Assembly: GCA_016709545.1 (NCBI GenBank)
Contig: JADJMO010000004.1
Coordinates: 372,001 to 436,000 of the forward strand
Source: Myxococcales bacterium
Lineage (GTDB): Bacteria > Myxococcota_A > Polyangia > Polyangiales > JADJMO01
Direction of reading: 5' to 3'
DNA: 64,000 nt
Below the pieces are notes generated by a model. That model did no database searches. It was not told the origin of the DNA and saw nothing but the letters and a program-made list of their open reading frames with translations. The position numbers were made by a program, and so were the translations under genes. Shown here piece by piece: positions 53,928-62,340 of this stretch; position 1 is the stretch's first letter; the number at the start of each line of letters is the position of its first letter.

Positions 53928-56810
53928 ATGCCGCTCGAAGAGGGTGCCGTCGTCGGTGGGGCATATCGACTGCTGCGGGTCCTCGGCAGAGGCGGGTCGG
54001 GCACGACCTGGGAGGCCGAGACCCTCGCCGACGGCACCCACGTGGCCGTGAAGCAGATCGCGCTCGCCACGGCGCTCGAGTGGAAGTCGATCGAGCTGTT
54101 CGAGCGCGAGGCCCGGGTGCTCGCAGAGCTGCGTCACCCGCGCATCCCTCGCTACCTCGGCATCGTGCGCACCGACGAAGCCCTGTTCCTCGTGCAAGAG
54201 CTGGCGCGGGGCCGCTCCCTCGCCCAGCGCCTCGCCGAGGGACAGCGCTTCGACGAGGCCGCGGCCCGCCGGGTGGCCGAGCAGGTGCTCGACGCGCTCT
54301 GCTACCTGCAGTCGACGAGCCCCCCAGTGGTCCACCGCGACATCAAGCCGTCCAACCTCGTGCAGGACGACGACGGCATCCTGCGCCTGGTCGACTTCGG
54401 CTCCGTGCGCGACGTCGCGGTGGACAGCGTGGTGGGCGGCAGCACCGTGGCTGGCACCTACGGGTACATGGCGCCCGAGCAGCTGCACGGCCAGGCCACC
54501 AACGCGACCGATCTCTACGGGCTCGGCGCGACCCTGGTGCACCTCCTCACGCGCACGCCACCGAGTCAGCTGCCGCAGCGCAAGCTCCGCATGGACTACC
54601 GCAGCCGCGCCAACGTCACCTTCGTGTTCGGCGCGTTCCTCGATCGGTTGACCGCGCCCGCCCCTGAGGATCGCTACGTCTCGGCGCGCGAGGCGCTCGA
54701 CGCCCTGCGCGGGAAGTTCGTGCCCGAGAAGGGCGTGCGCAAGCGGGTGGCCATCCTCAGCGGGGTGTTCTTGGCGCTGGTCGCCGGCGGCTCGCTCTGG
54801 ATCCTGCGCGACCGCGCGCGCGACCGCGAGCACGACGCGCAGGTCGTCCGCGTCGTGCGGCCGCTGCCACCACGGCCGGCGCCCCAGCCCGCGATGGGGA
54901 TGAAGAACCTCGGGTGGGCGAGGGTCCACGACTACGCCGTCTTCTCGATCGCGCTCTCGCCCGACGAGAAGACGCTCGCCGTGGGCTCGTTCGATCACGG
55001 CCTGCGGACGGTCACGGTGCCGGAGCTGACGGTGATTCGCTCGTACGTCGGCAGCACGATGACGATCGGCGGCACCGCGTTCCTGGCCGGCGATCTCCTC
55101 CTCGGCGGCGGGGACCGGGTGCGCTTCTGGAATCAGACGACAGGCGCGCTGCAACGTGAGGTCCAGAGCGGACCCCGCGTCACCTCGGTGGTCGTGCTCG
55201 CGGATCAGAAGCGCTACGTCACCGCGAGCTTCGACGGGCAGGCGCGCCTCTTCGCCCTGGACGGCCAGGCCCCGCTCCGCGCATTCGCCCACGGGGGTGG
55301 CAAGCTGCTCGACGCGGTCCCGTCGCCCGACGGACGCTTGCTCGCGACGGTCGGGGACGACGCACACCTCAGGATCTGGGACCTCGAGACCGGCGCGCGC
55401 CGCTGCGACCTGGTCGGCCACGTCGGCCCGGTCGACCACGTCGTGTTCGCGCCGGACGGCACCCGGGTGGCCACGACCGGCGACGACGGCTCCCTACGAA
55501 CCTGGGATCCGACGACGTGCAAACCGAACCACGTACGCTGGATCAGCGACGACGAGCTCTGGGGCCTCGACTGGTCCGCCGACGGACGCTTCATCAGCGT
55601 CGGCAGCAAGGACGGGCGCCTCGCCGTCATCGAGGCGATCACGTTCCACGTGGTCTCGGAGGCTCACCATGGACCGCAGAACGGGCTCCTCCGGCTCCTG
55701 AGCGACAAGGCGAGCGCGCGGCTGTTCGTCGGCCTCGGCAACGGCGGCGTCGGTGTCTATCGGCTCCCCGGGCAGGCCGTCGAGAAGCTGCCCGTCGCCC
55801 ACCCCACGGAGGCGCCGATCCCTGCCGGCGAATCCGAGCACGCCTCGCTCGTGCGCCGCGCCCGCGAGTCTCTCGATCGGTGGTCGGGGGATCGCGGGCG
55901 CCTCGATGCGGCGAAGGAGCTCCTCGCGAAGGCCGACGCCCTCGACGCCCGCTCGGCGCCCGCGAAGGTCGAGTGGGCGCGCCACGTGCGTTTCAGCGGC
56001 TACCGGAGTCGCGGGGACTTCACGAAAGGGACCCTCGAGAAGGCCGAGAAGCTGCTGGACGCGGCCGCCGCGATCGACCCGAAGCTCGTGGGGGTGGACG
56101 TCCAGCGTGGCTACCTCGCGCTGGCTCGGGACGACAAGGCGACGGCGCGGGCTCTGTCGATCCGGCTGCGCGAGGCGCACCCTGACGATCTGGCCGTCAC
56201 GTCCCTGGCGATCGCGGTCGCTCGCGAGCAGGAGGACTGGGACCTCGTCACCAAGCTCTCGCCCCAGGTGCTCGAGCACGGGACGCCGCGCATGGTCGCT
56301 GCCACCTACAACGTCCTCGCGTGGATGTACGGCCAGCGCCACGACTACGACCTGGCGAGCGCCGCCTACGAGGCCGAGCTCGCCCTCGCGCCGCACGACG
56401 TCTGGGCCAAGGGCAACTACGCCTCCTTCCTGTTGCAGCGAGGCAAGACCGAGGAGGCGCTCACCTACATCGACAAGGCGCTGCGCCAGGCGAGCTACCC
56501 GATGGGTCACCAGATCCGGGCCGACATCCTCTGTCACCTGGGCACGAGCTTGCTCTGGGGCCTGCGTTCCATCGGTGACGCCAAGGCGAGCTTCGAGAAG
56601 GCCCGGGATGCGGCGCCGAGCCCTCACGCTTGCGCGACCTACGGGCTCGCGGCGGTCGAGTGGCTGGCGGCGACCAAGAGCGGCGACCCGAGCGGCCTCG
56701 ACGCAGCAGAGAAGCTCCTCCGACGCACGCTCGAGATCAACCCCCAGCACGAGAACGCCAAGGCCGCGCTCGATCAGCTGCCGAAAGTCCGGACGAGCAT
56801 GACGAAGTAG
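53928..56810 (+). CDS. Serine/threonine protein kinase with WD40-like propeller and TPR region
   Basis: 960 aa. The kinase domain (about 10-265) has a Gly loop LGRGGSGTTWEA, catalytic Lys42 in VAVKQ, HRDIKPSN (Asp138), the DFGS metal motif and the activation-segment end GTYGYMAPEQ. It is predicted active. One membrane helix lies near 275-295 (AILSGVFLALVAGGSLWIL). A propeller of WD40-like repeats follows (about 310-620): IALSPDEKTLAVGSFD, AVPSPDGRLLATVGDDAHLRIW, VFAPDGTRVATTGDDGSLRTW. TPR hairpins fill about 640-960. If the membrane topology is simple, the sensor half is outside the cytoplasm. Substrates are unknown. Confidence 0.9.
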   Translation: MPLEEGAVVGGAYRLLRVLGRGGSGTTWEAETLADGTHVAVKQIALATALEWKSIELFEREARVLAELRHPRIPRYLGIVRTDEALFLVQELARGRSLAQRLAEGQRFDEAAARRVAEQVLDALCYLQSTSPPVVHRDIKPSNLVQDDDGILRLVDFGSVRDVAVDSVVGGSTVAGTYGYMAPEQLHGQATNATDLYGLGATLVHLLTRTPPSQLPQRKLRMDYRSRANVTFVFGAFLDRLTAPAPEDRYVSAREALDALRGKFVPEKGVRKRVAILSGVFLALVAGGSLWILRDRARDREHDAQVVRVVRPLPPRPAPQPAMGMKNLGWARVHDYAVFSIALSPDEKTLAVGSFDHGLRTVTVPELTVIRSYVGSTMTIGGTAFLAGDLLLGGGDRVRFWNQTTGALQREVQSGPRVTSVVVLADQKRYVTASFDGQARLFALDGQAPLRAFAHGGGKLLDAVPSPDGRLLATVGDDAHLRIWDLETGARRCDLVGHVGPVDHVVFAPDGTRVATTGDDGSLRTWDPTTCKPNHVRWISDDELWGLDWSADGRFISVGSKDGRLAVIEAITFHVVSEAHHGPQNGLLRLLSDKASARLFVGLGNGGVGVYRLPGQAVEKLPVAHPTEAPIPAGESEHASLVRRARESLDRWSGDRGRLDAAKELLAKADALDARSAPAKVEWARHVRFSGYRSRGDFTKGTLEKAEKLLDAAAAIDPKLVGVDVQRGYLALARDDKATARALSIRLREAHPDDLAVTSLAIAVAREQEDWDLVTKLSPQVLEHGTPRMVAATYNVLAWMYGQRHDYDLASAAYEAELALAPHDVWAKGNYASFLLQRGKTEEALTYIDKALRQASYPMGHQIRADILCHLGTSLLWGLRSIGDAKASFEKARDAAPSPHACATYGLAAVEWLAATKSGDPSGLDAAEKLLRRTLEINPQHENAKAALDQLPKVRTSMTK

Positions 56811-56811
56811 C

Positions 56812-56817
56812 TACGCT
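56812..56817 (+). promoter_or_regulatory. Probable -10 element of the SOD-like gene (leaderless type)
   Basis: TACGCT, 6 bases before the ATG at 56824 and directly after the kinase stop codon. It suggests separate transcription although the genes are 13 bases apart. Confidence 0.45.
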
Positions 56818-56823
56818 CCCGGC

Positions 56824-57552
56824 ATGGATCCCAGCCGCCGCACCGCCCTGCTCGCCATCACCACCACTGGTCTCGCGGTCCCGGGCACCGTGCTGGCGCA
56901 AGGCTCCAAGAACCCGCCGGCGCCGATCGTCCCGGCGGCCTTCGCGGGCAAGCACCTGCCGAAACCGCTGCCGTTCAAACCCGGATCTCTCAAGGGTCTC
57001 TCCGAGCAGCTGCTCGTCTCGCACCACGACAACAACTACGCGGGCGCCATCAAGAACCTCAACCGGGTGGAGGCCGAGCTCTCCCATTGCGACAAGGACA
57101 CGCCACCGTTCGTGGTGGCCGGGCTCGAGCAGAGCGCGCTCGGGTACCGCAACTCGGCCACCATGCACGAGCTCTACTTCGGCAACCTCGGCGGCGACGG
57201 CAAGCGCACCGCCAAGATCGACAAGGCCCTCGCCGAGGCCTACGAGGGCGCGAGCCGCTGGGAGGAGCTGTTCCGGGTGACCGCGATGGGCATCGCCGGC
57301 GGCAGCGGCTGGGTCGTCCTCGCGTTCGACCTGCGCCGCGAGGTGCTGCGTTCGTACTGGTCGGGAGGCCACCCGATGCACCAGGCGCTCGCCGCGCCGA
57401 TCCTCGTCCTCGACATGTACGAGCACGCCTTCGCGCTCGACTTCGGCGCCGCGGCCGCCAAGTACGTCGACGCGTTCTTCGCCAACGTCCGCTGGGACGA
57501 GGCCGAGAAGCGGCTCGAGGCGGCGAAGAAGGCGGCGATGGCGCTGCGCTGA
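56824..57552 (+). CDS. Exported Fe/Mn superoxide dismutase-like protein with a Tat-type signal
   Basis: 242 aa. The N-terminus SRRTALLAITTTGLAVPGTV has the twin-arginine pattern and ends near LAQG, so folded export is predicted. The rest follows the Fe/Mn SOD fold: LSEQLLVSHHDNNYAGAIKN, NSATMHELYFGNLGG (second ligand His115), GSGWVVLAFD, PILVLDMYEHAFALDFG (ligands Asp197, His201) and YVDAFFANVRW. The position of the canonical first ligand (His26 of E. coli SodB) appears to be Leu63, though the His67-His68 pair could substitute. Activity is therefore uncertain. A periplasmic SOD-like protein would face outside oxidants. Confidence 0.78.
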   Translation: MDPSRRTALLAITTTGLAVPGTVLAQGSKNPPAPIVPAAFAGKHLPKPLPFKPGSLKGLSEQLLVSHHDNNYAGAIKNLNRVEAELSHCDKDTPPFVVAGLEQSALGYRNSATMHELYFGNLGGDGKRTAKIDKALAEAYEGASRWEELFRVTAMGIAGGSGWVVLAFDLRREVLRSYWSGGHPMHQALAAPILVLDMYEHAFALDFGAAAAKYVDAFFANVRWDEAEKRLEAAKKAAMALR

Positions 57553-57555
57553 CAA

Positions 57556-57600
57556 AACGAGCGATGGCGCCCTCCCGGAGGAGAGGCGCCATCGTTCGTT
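57556..57600. terminator. Strong bidirectional terminator between the SOD-like gene and rplI
   Basis: A 16-bp stem (57556-57571 with 57585-57600, one G-U pair) and 13-base loop. The outer arm ends in TTCGTT on the plus strand and AACGA/AAAA on the other side gives a T-run on the minus strand. It separates two convergent units. Confidence 0.85.
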
Positions 57601-57608
57601 CCGAGCTC

Positions 57609-58064
57609 TCAGCGAGCGACGACGTCGAGCTTGATCGTCGCGGTCACTTCGAACCCGAGCTTCACCGCGATCTCGTACTTGCCGACGGCCTTGATGGGCT
57701 CGGCGAGCTGGATCTTGCGGCGATCGACGGCGACGCCCTTCTCGGCGAGCGCGGCCTCGATCTCCTTGGCGGTGACGGCGCCGAAGAGCTTGCCCTCTTC
57801 GCCAGCCTTGCGGGTGAGCGAGATGGCGGTCTCTCCGACCTTCTTGGCGAGCTCCTCGGCGGCGACCTTGGCCTTGGCAGCCTTGGCCGCAGCCGCGCGC
57901 TGCTCGTGCTCGATCCGCGACATGTTCTTGCTGGTCGCGGCGGCGGCGAGCTGCTTCGGGAGCAGGTAGTTACGGGCGTAGCCCGGGCGGACCTTCACAA
58001 CCTCGCCGGTCTTACCGAGGTTGGCGAGGTCGTGCTGGAGGATGACCGGAATCGTGGTCGGCAT
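57609..58064 (-). CDS. rplI: Large-subunit ribosomal protein bL9
   Basis: 151 aa, normal length. VILQHDLANLGKTGEVVKVRPGYARNYLLPK is the diagnostic N-terminal rRNA-binding segment, here cited in parts: LGKTGEVVKV and GYARNYLLP. A long connecting helix rich in Ala/Lys and the C-terminal domain (GEEGKLFGAVTAKEI) follow. It binds 23S rRNA near the L1 stalk. Last gene of the rpsF-rpsR-rplI cluster, just before the terminator. Confidence 0.97.
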   Translation of the reverse strand: MPTTIPVILQHDLANLGKTGEVVKVRPGYARNYLLPKQLAAAATSKNMSRIEHEQRAAAAKAAKAKVAAEELAKKVGETAISLTRKAGEEGKLFGAVTAKEIEAALAEKGVAVDRRKIQLAEPIKAVGKYEIAVKLGFEVTATIKLDVVAR

Positions 58065-58073
58065 GGTCGTACC

Positions 58074-58361
58074 TCAGTGCGTCTGCGTGAAGGGCAGGAG
58101 CGCGATGTTGCGGGCCTGCTTGATGGCGAGGCACACCTTGCGCTGGTGACGGGCGCAGTTACCGCTGATGCGGCGCGGGACGATCTTGCCGCGGTCCGTG
58201 ATGAACTGCTTCAGCGTCTGCGGGTCCTTGTAATCGATGATCGCAACCTTGTCCGCGCAGTACTTGCAGACGCGCTTGCGCGCGCCGCGACGGCGCAGAC
58301 CGTCGTTGAGATCCGGAGTTCCATCGCGGTCCATGCCGCGGTCGTCGTTCATCATGCTCAT
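58074..58361 (-). CDS. rpsR: Small-subunit ribosomal protein bS18
   Basis: 95 aa. It keeps zinc-type cysteines (VCKYC early, CARHQRKVC late), the C+ form of bS18. IIDYKDPQTLKQFITDRGKIVPRRISG is the core, recognised from DYKDPQTLKQF and PRRISGNCARHQR. An Asp/Arg-rich N-terminal extension of about 30 residues precedes it. GAGGGAAC provides a ribosome binding site. It binds bS6 on the 30S platform. Confidence 0.97.
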   Translation of the reverse strand: MSMMNDDRGMDRDGTPDLNDGLRRRGARKRVCKYCADKVAIIDYKDPQTLKQFITDRGKIVPRRISGNCARHQRKVCLAIKQARNIALLPFTQTH

Positions 58362-58372
58362 CTTCGGTTCCC

Positions 58373-58903
58373 TCAGTTGGTGCCGGCCGGCGGCTCGGAC
58401 GGGGCTTCGGCCTCTTCGACTTCTTCCTTGTCCGCAAGGAAGTCGTCCTCGGGCGCACGGTGCTCGGGGCGGGGCTCGTCGACGATGAGGCCCAGCTGCT
58501 TCTCGCGGGTGAGCTGCTCCTCGGGCTCCGAGGTGAGCTCGAGGCGGCGGAACTTCGCCTCCTCGGGGTCGATGCTCACGGCGGCGATGTCGACGTTGTC
58601 GGCCGTCTGCACGGTGAGGTGCTTGATGACCGCGTCGGCGAGGCGGAGGTTGCGCTCGAGCTCCTGCACGAGGCCGCCCTTACCGAGGTACTTCACGTAG
58701 ATGTAGACGCCCTTGCGCTGCTTGGCGACTTCGTACGCGAGGCGGCGACGGCCCCACGACTCGAACTTCACCAGCTTGCCCTTCTCACGATCCACGACCT
58801 CGGCCACGCGCTGCGCGACCTTGTCGGCGGTGTCCGCGTCCACGTCGGAGCGGAGGATGTAGATGGTCTCGTATTCCCTGAGGTGTTGCGATGTCGTTGC
58901 CAT
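58373..58903 (-). CDS. rpsF: Small-subunit ribosomal protein bS6 with acidic C-terminal extension
   Basis: 176 aa; the usual length is about 95-135. The ferredoxin-like core is clear: YETIYILRSDVD, WGRRRLAYEVAKQRKGVY and DAVIKHLTVQ. The last 50 residues are an acidic, Glu/Pro-rich tail (DEPRPEHRAPEDDFLADKEE), as in other bacteria with modified S6 tails. AAGGAAA lies 12 bases upstream of the ATG. It pairs with bS18 in the 30S subunit. Confidence 0.96.
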   Translation of the reverse strand: MATTSQHLREYETIYILRSDVDADTADKVAQRVAEVVDREKGKLVKFESWGRRRLAYEVAKQRKGVYIYVKYLGKGGLVQELERNLRLADAVIKHLTVQTADNVDIAAVSIDPEEAKFRRLELTSEPEEQLTREKQLGLIVDEPRPEHRAPEDDFLADKEEVEEAEAPSEPPAGTN

Positions 58904-58969
58904 TCGATTGCGTTTCCTTTCGGACTTCGGCCCACCCCGGACGCCTCCCAGGTGAGCAAGAGAGGGTGC

Positions 58970-59563
58970 CTACGAAGCCTTCTTCTTGGGCTTCGCGCTG
59001 CCCTCGTTCTGCGCGGCGCGAGCGCCGTGCTGAATCCACTTGGTGACCGCGTCCTTGGACTTCGTCAAGAGGTCGGGCAGCGTGGCTGCCTCGATCGAGT
59101 CGAAGTTGGAGAGGACGTAGTCCGCCACCTCGCCACGGAAACCGGGCGGGGGACGGCCGATCCCGACGCGCACGCGGGCGAACTCGCCCCCGCACACACC
59201 CATGATCGACCGCAGACCATTGTGACCGGCGTGACCGCCGCCCGCCTTCAAACGCACGTCGGCGAAGGGGATGTCGAGCTCGTCGTGGATCACGAGGAGC
59301 TCGTCACCGCTCTTGGCGTCGACGTGGAAGAAGGCGACCGCCGCCTGCACCGATTTGCCGGACTCGTTCATGAAGGTCATCGGCTGGAGCAGGACGACGT
59401 CTTCGCCCGCGATCGTGCCCTTGGACCACAGCCCGCTGAACTTGTCGCGGAGGGTCGGGAACCCGAAGGCGGACGCCAGGTGATCGACGACCATGAAGCC
59501 GACGTTGTGCCGGTTCCGGGCATACTGCGTGCCCGGGTTGCCGAGTCCGACGACGAGCTTCAT
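58970..59563 (-). CDS. pth: Peptidyl-tRNA hydrolase
   Basis: 197 aa. The enzyme frees tRNA from peptidyl-tRNA that dropped off ribosomes. Active-site positions are visible: VVGLGNPGTQYARNRHNVGF (Asn10 region and catalytic His), MTFMNESGKSV, VIHDELDIPF and GGGHAGHNGLRSI. The tail is Lys-rich. It lies between rplY and rpsF, a common arrangement rplY-pth in bacteria. Confidence 0.97.
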   Translation of the reverse strand: MKLVVGLGNPGTQYARNRHNVGFMVVDHLASAFGFPTLRDKFSGLWSKGTIAGEDVVLLQPMTFMNESGKSVQAAVAFFHVDAKSGDELLVIHDELDIPFADVRLKAGGGHAGHNGLRSIMGVCGGEFARVRVGIGRPPPGFRGEVADYVLSNFDSIEAATLPDLLTKSKDAVTKWIQHGARAAQNEGSAKPKKKAS

Positions 59564-59581
59564 GACGCGTTCGATCCCTGA

Positions 59582-60304
59582 TCAGGCGGCGCTCGAGGTC
59601 ACTTCTTCTTCGCGGGCGCGGCGGCCTTCGCGTCCTTGGCGGGCGCGGCGGCCTTGGCGTCCTTGCCCGCGGGGGCCTTGCCCGCGGCGGCGGCGGCCGG
59701 GGCGGCGGCCCGGAGCGGCAGCGGCCTCTTCCTCGCCGCGATCCTTCTCCGGCGCGACGATCGCGACGACCGTCTGCTCGGCGGGGAGGCGCACGCGGAC
59801 GCCGTCGGGGAGCTTGATCTCCTGCGCCTTCACGCCCTGGCCCATGGCGAGGCTCGTGATGTCGAGGGAGACGCTCGCCGGGATCGCCGACGGGATGCAG
59901 CGCAGCGGCAGCTTGCGGTAGATCTGGTGGAGCACGCCGCCCTGGATGATGCCGACCGGCTTGCCGGTGAGCAGGAAGGGCACGTCGACCGCGACCTCGT
60001 CCTCGAGCTTCACCTCGATGAAGTCGGCGTGGAGGAACTTGCGGCTGACCGGGTGGTGGGTGAGCTCACGCACCATGACGAGCAGGTTCTTGCCGTCACC
60101 CTCGACCGCGAGGCGGAGCACGGTGTTCAGGCCGTTCGGGCCCTGGAGGATCTTCACGAGCGCGTTCGGATCGACCGCGACCGGGAACGCCTCGAGCGTG
60201 CGGCCGTAGGCCACGGCGGGGATCTTCCCCTCACGACGAATGCGGTTGGCGGGACCCTTGCCGTTGGCGACGCGGCGCGATGCGGGGAGGCTGACGAATT
60301 CCAT
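59582..60304 (-). CDS. rplY: Large-subunit ribosomal protein bL25 (Ctc type), with a probable frameshift in its tail
   Basis: Read as is, 240 aa. The 5S rRNA-binding and Ctc domains (about 1-190) are intact: RIRREGKIPAVAYGRTLEAF, VRELTHHPVSRKFLHADFIEV, LTGKPVGIIQGGVLHQIYRK and LPAEQTVVAIVAPEK. After AAAAPG near residue 202 the frame turns into an Arg/Gly-rich run ending TSSAA. In the other frame the same DNA gives the Ala/Lys/Pro tail typical of this protein (AGKDAKAAAPAKDAKAAAPA) ending Lys-Lys-Lys at a TGA at 59599-59601. So one extra base (or two missing) lies near 59705-59715 in a G/C run. ATG is preceded by AAGGAAAG. Confidence 0.92.
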   Translation of the reverse strand: MEFVSLPASRRVANGKGPANRIRREGKIPAVAYGRTLEAFPVAVDPNALVKILQGPNGLNTVLRLAVEGDGKNLLVMVRELTHHPVSRKFLHADFIEVKLEDEVAVDVPFLLTGKPVGIIQGGVLHQIYRKLPLRCIPSAIPASVSLDITSLAMGQGVKAQEIKLPDGVRVRLPAEQTVVAIVAPEKDRGEEEAAAAPGRRPGRRRRGQGPRGQGRQGRRARQGREGRRAREEEVTSSAA

Positions 60305-60345
60305 GGCTCTTTCCTTGTCTCTCTACTGGTCTTCGGAAATCTTGT

Positions 60346-61290
60346 TCAGACGAACAGCGAGCTCACCGAGTCGCTGTGGTGGATGCGCTTGATGGCCTCG
60401 GCGAGCAGGCTCGCGACCGAGAGCACCTTGATCTTGCCGCTGTCCTTGGCGGCCTGCGTGAGCGGGATGGAGTTGGTGACGATGAGCTCGTCGAGGACGG
60501 AGTCCTTGATGCGGTCGACAGCCGGCCCGCTGAGCACCGGGTGCGTGCAGCACGCGACGACGCGCGTGGCGCCGTACTTCTTGAGCGCGGTGGCCGCGTT
60601 GGTGAGGGTGCCCGCGGTGTCGACCATGTCGTCGACGAGGATGCACTCCTTGCCCTCGACGTCGCCGATCACGTGCATGACCTCGCTGACGTTGGCGCGC
60701 TCGCGGCGCTTGTCGACGATGGCGAGCGGGGAGTTCATGCGCTTGCTGTAGGCGCGCGCGCGCTCCACGCCGCCCGCGTCCGGCGACACAAACACGGTGT
60801 TCGAGTCGAAGTGCTTGCGCAGGTAGTCGTTGAGCATCACCGGCATCGCGTACAGGTTGTCGACCGGGATGTTGAAGAAGCCCTGGATCTGGCCCGCGTG
60901 CAGGTCCATGCAGAGCACGCGCTGCACGCCCGCGCTGACGATGAGGTCGGCGACCAGCTTGCTGGTGATGGGGGTGCGCGGCGCGACCTTGCGGTCCTGG
61001 CGGCCGTATCCGTAATAGGGGATGACGGCGGTGATGGAGGCGGCCGAGGCGCGGCGGAGCGCGTCGGAGATGATGAGCAGCTCCATCAGGTTGTCGTTGG
61101 CCGGGGCGCACGTGGGCTGGACGATGTACGCGTCCACGCCGCGCACGTTCTCCTTGACCTCGACCCAGACCTCGCCGTCGCTGAAACGGGAGACGTTCAT
61201 CTTGGAGAGGGGCATCTCCAGATGCGTGGCGATCTCGGACGCCAAGGTCGGGTTGCCGTTGCCGGCGAACAGGCAGACCTTCTTGAACAC
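60346..61290 (-). CDS. prs: Ribose-phosphate pyrophosphokinase
   Basis: 314 aa with a GTG start and GGAGG 6 bases upstream. The enzyme makes PRPP for nucleotides, His and Trp. FSDGEVWVEVKENVRG, the catalytic flexible-loop region VAPRTPITSK, VSPDAGGVERARAYSK and the PRPP-binding motif ILVDDMVDTAGTLTNAA are intact. Length is standard. It heads the minus-strand run prs-rplY-pth-rpsF-rpsR-rplI. Confidence 0.97.
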   Translation of the reverse strand: MFKKVCLFAGNGNPTLASEIATHLEMPLSKMNVSRFSDGEVWVEVKENVRGVDAYIVQPTCAPANDNLMELLIISDALRRASAASITAVIPYYGYGRQDRKVAPRTPITSKLVADLIVSAGVQRVLCMDLHAGQIQGFFNIPVDNLYAMPVMLNDYLRKHFDSNTVFVSPDAGGVERARAYSKRMNSPLAIVDKRRERANVSEVMHVIGDVEGKECILVDDMVDTAGTLTNAATALKKYGATRVVACCTHPVLSGPAVDRIKDSVLDELIVTNSIPLTQAAKDSGKIKVLSVASLLAEAIKRIHHSDSVSSLFV

Positions 61291-61428
61291 GAGACGCCTC
61301 CGGCCTCGTTGTTCTTACCGGGGCCCGCTCCCCCTTCGGTGGCCGGGATTGGCCGCCGCCTCAGGAGCTTCGTTTCGACCCGGTACGGTCGACGAGGGGC
61401 CGGCGTTGTAGCACCTGGGGGGAGGGTG

Positions 61429-62148
61429 TCAAACCGCGTCGGGGCGGCGGCGGCCCTGGGCGATCAGCAGCGCGGTCTGCACCGCGCAGATCACCAGCGC
61501 CACCCCCGCGACCACCGCACCCGGGCTCCGCGGCGAGGGCTCGGCGCCCTGCTCCAGCAAGAACGCCTTGGCCGGCACCGGCTTGCCCGTCGCGTGCTCG
61601 AGCAGCGCGCGCGCGCTCTGGAACCGCACGCCCGCGTCGTCGAGCGGCACGAGGCGACCGCGCAGCGCGGTGGGCGGCACGAAGCGCGAGGGATCCACGC
61701 CGGCCGGGATCGCCATCTCGACGTACACATCCGGGCGATCGACCAGCGGCGCGAGACGATAGACACCCGCCATCGTGGGGCGGCGGTAGTCGACGCCACC
61801 GACCATGCCCGGCACCGCCTTCAGCGTGACGAGGTGGTCCGACAGCTTCTCGAGCTCGGCCGACGAGGTGCTCGTGGCGATCTCCGTGGGCCCCGCGGGC
61901 GCCATCGCGTACTTGAGCTCGTGGCGCAGGGCGAACGCGAGCAACGCGGCCGCCACCACCGACACGACCCGCACCACCCGCAGCGCGCGCTCCGCTGGCG
62001 CCGCGTTCGCGGAGGCGAGCTCGGCGAGCTCCTGGTCGTAGGCGTCGTCCGCGATGTGAGGGAAAGGGACGCCGGGTGCATCCGGACGCGCGGGCGCCAC
62101 CGACACGGAGTCGGGCGCGGCGTCGAGCGGAGCGGTGTGGGTGGTCAT
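61429..62148 (-). CDS. Hypothetical membrane protein
   Basis: 239 aa. A Pro/Ala-rich cytoplasmic-like start is followed by a hydrophobic segment (about 54-77, VVRVVSVVAAALLAFAL), a 130-residue soluble domain with segments VPGMVGGVDYRRPTMAGVYRLA and LRGRLVPLDDAGVRFQSARA, and a second helix near 209-232. The soluble loop would be periplasmic. No family is recognised. ATG at 62148 is the first start that keeps protein-like composition; no Shine-Dalgarno is seen. It is divergent from the PEGA gene across a gap with an imperfect palindrome. Confidence 0.62.
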   Translation of the reverse strand: MTTHTAPLDAAPDSVSVAPARPDAPGVPFPHIADDAYDQELAELASANAAPAERALRVVRVVSVVAAALLAFALRHELKYAMAPAGPTEIATSTSSAELEKLSDHLVTLKAVPGMVGGVDYRRPTMAGVYRLAPLVDRPDVYVEMAIPAGVDPSRFVPPTALRGRLVPLDDAGVRFQSARALLEHATGKPVPAKAFLLEQGAEPSPRSPGAVVAGVALVICAVQTALLIAQGRRRPDAV

Positions 62149-62173
62149 GGCGTTCGAATCGACAACGGGGGCT

Positions 62174-62201
62174 GTCCGGAGTTCCCGAGAACTGTACGGA
62201 C
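62174..62201. promoter_or_regulatory. Imperfect palindrome in a divergent promoter region
   Basis: GTCCG-N1-AGTTC-N4-GAACT-N3-CGGAC. Both arms are exact, with a small asymmetry between inner and outer half-sites. It lies 26 bases upstream of the minus-strand ATG at 62148 and 140 bases upstream of the PEGA gene. It could be an operator for a dimeric regulator or an RNA hairpin. Confidence 0.35.
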
Positions 62202-62340
62202 GGAAGAGTCGCGGCTTGCGCTGGAACACGCGAGGGCGGCAACCTCGTCAGGGACCGGAGCATACTACCCCGTTTTTGCGTCACGCGCGCAGATCCGATG
62301 GTATCTTGCTCCCGCCACTTAGACCTCAAGGAGAGAGTGC

